In this document: positions 4,949 to 7,921 of the stretch, one piece after another
How positions within the stretch are numbered: the stretch's first letter is position 1
How the letters are laid out: the number at the start of each line of letters is the position of its first letter
NCBI GenBank assembly: GCA_903876615.1
Contig: CAIRAS010000095.1
Location: 1 to 7,921 of the forward strand
Direction of reading: 5' to 3'
Length of the DNA stretch: 7,921 nt
Source: an uncultured Holophagaceae bacterium
GTDB lineage: Bacteria; Acidobacteriota; Holophagae; Holophagales; Holophagaceae
Translations under genes and position numbers: made by a program
Notes under the pieces: model-generated
The model's database searches: none
Told to the model about the DNA's origin: nothing
Seen by the model: the letters and a program-made list of their open reading frames with translations, nothing else

Positions 4949-6289
4949 ATGTCCGCCGATGCCCGCCAGCCCTGGCACCCCGACCGCCGCTGGGCGGATT
5001 CCCTCATCGCCCTGCTGGCCCTCCTCGCCCTGCTGGTGGCCGGGCTCACCCTCGCCGCCCGCCAGCGCAGCGCCCAGCGCCCCTCGGAGCGGGTCAGCCT
5101 CCAGGGCCGCCTGGTGGAGGTGGCCCTGGGGGGGCCGGGCCTGCTGCTGCACCGGGAAGGTGCTTCCCGAGACTGGGTCCGGGCCGAGAGCCAGGCCAGG
5201 GAGCCCTGGGACCGGGCCCTGCTGGCGGTCCTGAGGGCGGAGCTCGGCGATCAGAAAGAGCCGACCACCCGCTGGCTGGATGCGACCACCCCGGCCGGAG
5301 CGGGGGGACCGGGCTTCCGGCGGGTCTGCCTCGCCGCCTACGCCGGAGCACCCCTCCCAAGCGACGCCGACCGGGCCGAAGTCCATCGCCGGCTCGGGGC
5401 GGGCTATACCGCCGACCTGCTGGAAGCCCGCCTCCGGGACCGCGAAACGGGTGGCGACGCCCTCCGCGCCCAGGCCCAGCGCACCCTGACGACCCGCCTG
5501 GCTGGACTTGCCGCCATGGGGTCGCTGGTGGTGGCCGCCGCGGCGGGCGGCCTAGCCCTGCTCATCTACCTGCTGGCGACCCGGGACCGGCCCTTGCCCC
5601 AGCCGCTGCCGGTCTGGTCCCTGTCGGGCCGGGCCGCAGCCCTGGTCCTCCTGACCTGGTTCCTGGGCTTCTTCCTGGCCAGCAACCTCGCGGGGCTGCT
5701 GGTCGCCCCCTGGCCTGGGCTCCGGTGGCTCGCCATTCCCCTGGGCTACACCCTCCACGCGGCCCTGGGCATCCGTCTGCTCTGCTGGGCGGAGGGACTC
5801 AGCTGGCGGGAGCTCTGGCAGCGGGTGGCGCCGGGTCGCCCGGGCCGGGACCTCGCCTGGGGCGGTGCCTTCCTGGGTCTGGCGGTGCTGCTGGTGCTGG
5901 CCGTGGCCTTGGTGGCGGGCCCCCTGCTGAGCCCCGACCAGAGCCCCCAGCGGGACCTGCAGGAGCTGCTGCGCAGCCTGCGCGGCTGGCTCCCGAATCT
6001 GGCCCTCTTCCTGACCATCACCCTGCTGGCGCCCTGCTTCGAGGAACTGCTCTTCCGCGGCTTCCTGCTGCCCGTTCTGGCCCAGCGGCAGCGGCTGGCC
6101 CTGGCCCTGGTGCTGTCCGCGCTGCTCTTCGGAGCGATCCACCTCCAGCCCGCCGGGCTGCCCACGCTCAGTACCCTTGGCTTTGTCATGGGGCTGGCCA
6201 TGCGCCACACGGGCAGCCTCCGCACCCCCATCCTCATCCACGCCTGCTGGAATGGCAGCCAGTTCCTGCTGCTGCGGGCCTTCGCCTGA
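4949..6289 (+). CDS. CPBP-family intramembrane glutamic protease with an added N-terminal domain
   Basis: A 446-residue multi-pass membrane protein. The C-terminal half carries all three motifs of the CPBP (CAAX protease / bacteriocin-processing, Abi) family: EExxxR as EELLFR (365-370), FxxxH as FGAIH (394-398) and HxxxN as HACWN (431-435), so it should be catalytically competent. Hydrophobic segments lie near residues 17-36, 186-209, 228-252, 257-280, 302-325, 348-362, 382-398, 404-420 and 425-443. The N-terminal part is unusual: one membrane segment is followed by about 150 hydrophilic residues (37-185), probably outside the cytoplasm, before the multi-helix core. Usual family members are about 200-300 residues. 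The ATG at 4949 is preceded by TGGAG at tight spacing. The stop codon directly abuts that of the convergent kinase. Known relatives process prenylated proteins, bacteriocins or sigma/anti-sigma regulators; the substrate here is unknown. Confidence 0.93.
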   Translation: MSADARQPWHPDRRWADSLIALLALLALLVAGLTLAARQRSAQRPSERVSLQGRLVEVALGGPGLLLHREGASRDWVRAESQAREPWDRALLAVLRAELGDQKEPTTRWLDATTPAGAGGPGFRRVCLAAYAGAPLPSDADRAEVHRRLGAGYTADLLEARLRDRETGGDALRAQAQRTLTTRLAGLAAMGSLVVAAAAGGLALLIYLLATRDRPLPQPLPVWSLSGRAAALVLLTWFLGFFLASNLAGLLVAPWPGLRWLAIPLGYTLHAALGIRLLCWAEGLSWRELWQRVAPGRPGRDLAWGGAFLGLAVLLVLAVALVAGPLLSPDQSPQRDLQELLRSLRGWLPNLALFLTITLLAPCFEELLFRGFLLPVLAQRQRLALALVLSALLFGAIHLQPAGLPTLSTLGFVMGLAMRHTGSLRTPILIHACWNGSQFLLLRAFA

Positions 6290-7510
6290 TCAGGACTTGA
6301 GCCGGAACCTGGAGATCGCCGGCGCCAGCCACCAGAAGAGCTGGAGGACCAGGAAGGTGAAGACCACCCACTTGAGGATCCGGATCCAGTCGATCTGGCC
6401 AGGTGTGGGCTCCGCGGGGACCTTCCGGGACGCCAGGTAGCTCTCGACGGGGTCCTCCGCGAGGGTGATCTTCAGTGACCGCCCCGACCGCGACCTGGAG
6501 GCCGGGGGAGCCGGGCCGGCGTCCTCCAGGCCCAGCTCCGCGATCCGGAACCGGGCGGTGGACACGCTGCTGCCATCCTCCTCCTGGCCCAGGGCCGCGA
6601 AAAGACGGGCCCGCATGCTGGCCGGTCCTGGCAGCGCGTCGATCAGCTCCTCCATGAACTCCGGCAGGGTGGTGTAGCGGTCATCGGGATCGACGGCGAG
6701 CCCCCGGTTGAACACCGCCCCCAGCCTCGGGGGAAGGTCCGGCGGCAGGGTCACCGGCTCCCGCAGGATGTGGACGATGATCTCCGTGATGCCGCTGCCG
6801 GGGTGCGGCAGCTGGCCCGTCAACAGCTCGAAGGCGGTGGCGGCAAAGCTGTAGCGATCCGAGGCGGGTGTGCCCTCGCCACCCCGCAGGACCTCTGGCG
6901 GAGCGTAGGCGGGCGAACCGAGAAAGTCCCCCATTCGGGTCAGGCGCAGGGCGATGGTCTGGGCATAGTTCTCCGTGCTGTCGGCCCCTGGCACAGGCGG
7001 CTCCAGCCCTTCCTCCGGATCCATGCCGCTGTGGCCCATGCTCCGGGCGATGCCGAAGTCCATGAGCTTGGCCCGGCCCTCTTCGCTCAGCAGGATGTTT
7101 TCCGGCTTCACGTCGCGATGGAGAATGGCCTGCCGATGGGCCGCCCGCAGGGCCCGCATGGCCTGGATCAGCACCCTCGCGGCCGTCTCCTGGTCGAGGG
7201 TCTTCTCCTTGATGTGCTTGTCGAGGCTCTTCCCTTCGACGTACTCCATGGCCAGGAAGGGACCCAGCTCCTCCTCCACGCCCACGTCGAAAATGGTCAC
7301 CAGGTTGGGGTGGTTCAGCTGGGCGCTGATCTCGGCCTCGCGGCGGAACCGCAGCGTGGCCTGGTGCCGGGCGGCCCCCGTGACACGGACCACCTTGATG
7401 GCCACCCGCCGCTTGAGCAGGGGATCCTCGGCCAGGTAGACCGTCCCCATGCCCCCCTGGCCGATGGGGCGCAGGACCTGGTACCTGCCGATGGTCTTGG
7501 GGTCCGCCAT
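6290..7510 (-). CDS. Hanks-type (PknB-like) Ser/Thr protein kinase with C-terminal membrane anchor
   Basis: A 406-residue kinase. The catalytic domain (about 10-293) shows the glycine loop GQGGMG (17-22), the ATP lysine in AIK (K39), the helix-C glutamate region RREAE (56-60), HRDVKPEN (131-138; catalytic D133, N138), DFG (151-153), GSPAYAPPE (198-206; APE altered to PPE), SDRYSF (217-222) and the late arginine in DPDDRY (R278). The segment between DFG and PPE is about 50 residues against about 25 in PknB, with an acidic/proline insert near 160-185. After the kinase comes a roughly 80-residue Ser-rich linker (294-373), then one hydrophobic helix (about 375-397) and a short basic tail. There are no PASTA, TPR or other sensor domains outside the membrane. 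The start codon at 7510 lacks a ribosome binding site at normal spacing, and a TAGAAT box ends nine bases before it. Substrates are unknown. Confidence 0.95.
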   Translation of the reverse strand: MADPKTIGRYQVLRPIGQGGMGTVYLAEDPLLKRRVAIKVVRVTGAARHQATLRFRREAEISAQLNHPNLVTIFDVGVEEELGPFLAMEYVEGKSLDKHIKEKTLDQETAARVLIQAMRALRAAHRQAILHRDVKPENILLSEEGRAKLMDFGIARSMGHSGMDPEEGLEPPVPGADSTENYAQTIALRLTRMGDFLGSPAYAPPEVLRGGEGTPASDRYSFAATAFELLTGQLPHPGSGITEIIVHILREPVTLPPDLPPRLGAVFNRGLAVDPDDRYTTLPEFMEELIDALPGPASMRARLFAALGQEEDGSSVSTARFRIAELGLEDAGPAPPASRSRSGRSLKITLAEDPVESYLASRKVPAEPTPGQIDWIRILKWVVFTFLVLQLFWWLAPAISRFRLKS

Positions 7511-7519
7511 GGAACTGAG

Positions 7520-7525
7520 ATTCTA
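7520..7525 (-). promoter_or_regulatory. TAGAAT -10-like box of the kinase gene
   Basis: On the minus strand TAGAAT (7525-7520) lies nine bases before the kinase ATG. Transcription from it would begin at about 7513, giving a leader of only two or three bases. No TTGACA-like -35 is visible 16-18 bp upstream. It mirrors the plus-strand TAGAAT at 7554-7559. Confidence 0.45.
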
Positions 7526-7553
7526 ACCTCGAGATCCCCTTCCGGAGTCGGGG

Positions 7554-7559
7554 TAGAAT
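7554..7559 (+). promoter_or_regulatory. TAGAAT -10-like box of the EF-P-family gene
   Basis: TAGAAT here would give a start near 7566, a leader of about 20 bases, and a GGAG ribosome binding site at 7577-7580, five bases before the ATG. That is a normally organised promoter and leader, except that no recognisable -35 is present. The flanks ATTCTAACC and GGGTAGAAT form an inverted repeat with one mismatch, spanning the whole divergent region. Confidence 0.45.
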
Positions 7560-7585
7560 GGAGGATTCGACCCACTGGAGTTCCC

Positions 7586-7921
7586 ATGGCCGCCCTGCTC
7601 GAAGCCATCGAGATCAAGCGCAAGATGTTCTTCGAACTCGAGGACACCCCCTATCACTGCCTGGATGTGGAGATCTCCACCCCCACGGCCCGGGGTGGGC
7701 AGACCCTGGTTCGCATCAAGATGCGGAACCTGCTGACTCGGGCGGTCTTCGACAAGACCTTCAAGGCCGGCGACAAGTTCAAGGAGCCGGACCTGGTCCT
7801 TCAGGAGTCCAGCTATCTGTACAGCGATGGCGAGGGCTCCCACTTCATGGACCAGGAGACCTACGAGACCCACACCCTGGGTGCTGGGCTCATGGGCAAC
7901 GCCCTCGACTACCTCACGGAG
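7586..7921 (+). CDS. Elongation factor P-family protein, EfpL/YeiP-like (cut by window edge)
   Basis: The 112 visible residues cover the N-terminal KOW-like domain and most of the first OB domain of an EF-P-type protein, which binds ribosomes stalled at polyproline. Recognisable parts are IKRKMFFELEDTPYHCLDVE (10-29), RIKMRNLLTRAVFDKTFKAGD (43-63), YLYSDGEGSHFMDQETYE (77-94). The loop that reaches the peptidyl-transferase centre reads TPTARGGQT (32-40). Canonical E. coli EF-P has PGKGQA with a modified lysine; this sequence instead matches the SPTARGAAT loop of E. coli YeiP (EfpL), including its one-residue-longer spacing to the next strand, with R36 at the tip. The ATG at 7586 follows GGAG at five bases. 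It is divergent from the kinase gene across 75 bp. EF-P family membership is near certain; the EfpL assignment rests on the loop and should be tested on the full protein. Confidence 0.92.
   Translation, partial: MAALLEAIEIKRKMFFELEDTPYHCLDVEISTPTARGGQTLVRIKMRNLLTRAVFDKTFKAGDKFKEPDLVLQESSYLYSDGEGSHFMDQETYETHTLGAGLMGNALDYLTE

Noticed and set aside
5552..6241. Minus-strand open frame opposite the CPBP protease
   Set aside because: Its Gln/Gly/Ala-rich translation is the typical shadow of a Leu-rich membrane protein gene; the plus strand carries the conserved protease motifs.
7536..7553. CCCC...GGGG dyad in the kinase/EF-P gap
   Set aside because: Only four outer pairs match, with mismatches inside; this is expected by chance in GC-rich DNA.

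Overview
This is a GC-rich bacterial window (coding parts look around 70% GC with strongly G/C-ending codons), compactly organised and carrying mostly housekeeping genes. A type III glutamine synthetase, a stand-alone quinolinate synthase, a class II DAHP synthase and a Hanks-type Ser/Thr kinase, together with the base composition, fit Acidobacteriota, perhaps class Holophagae (Geothrix/Holophaga-like). That assignment is inference from gene content, not a search result. I see no mobile elements, CRISPR arrays, tRNA or rRNA genes.

Layout: (1) bases 1-659, minus strand: N-terminal third of type III glutamine synthetase (glnN), running off the left edge. (2) 660-1028: the only long non-coding stretch, a divergent control region between glnN and nadA. 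It is richer in A/T than the genes and holds a well-formed hairpin in the glnN leader, a weak promoter candidate, an 8-bp inverted repeat, a TTGACA-containing palindrome and a TAGAAT box placed so close to nadA that the transcript could be leaderless. (3) 1029-3352, plus strand: nadA followed by class II DAHP synthase, which starts at a TTG codon overlapping the nadA stop. (4) 3356-4500, minus strand: a hotdog-fold acyl-CoA thioesterase, overlapped by one base (TGATG) by a gene that reads like a reduced fumarylacetoacetate hydrolase (FAH)-type protein. (5) 4546-6289, plus strand: a DCC-family (DUF393) small protein, then a CPBP intramembrane protease with an unusual N-terminal domain. (6) 6290-7510, minus strand: a membrane-anchored Ser/Thr kinase whose stop codon abuts that of the protease. 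(7) 7511-7585: a 75-bp divergent promoter region with two outward-facing TAGAAT boxes. (8) 7586-7921, plus strand: the start of an elongation factor P-family gene with the EfpL/YeiP-type arginine tip, running off the right edge.

The nadA-DAHP synthase pair joins NAD and aromatic biosynthesis; glnN serves nitrogen assimilation. The other genes do not form one obvious pathway. No clear novel multi-gene system is present. The parts most worth a second look are the glnN leader hairpin, the TAGAAT/leaderless promoter pattern, the FAH-like protein that seems to lack its metal ligands, the kinase's long activation segment, the extra domain of the CPBP protease and the EfpL-type EF-P gene.
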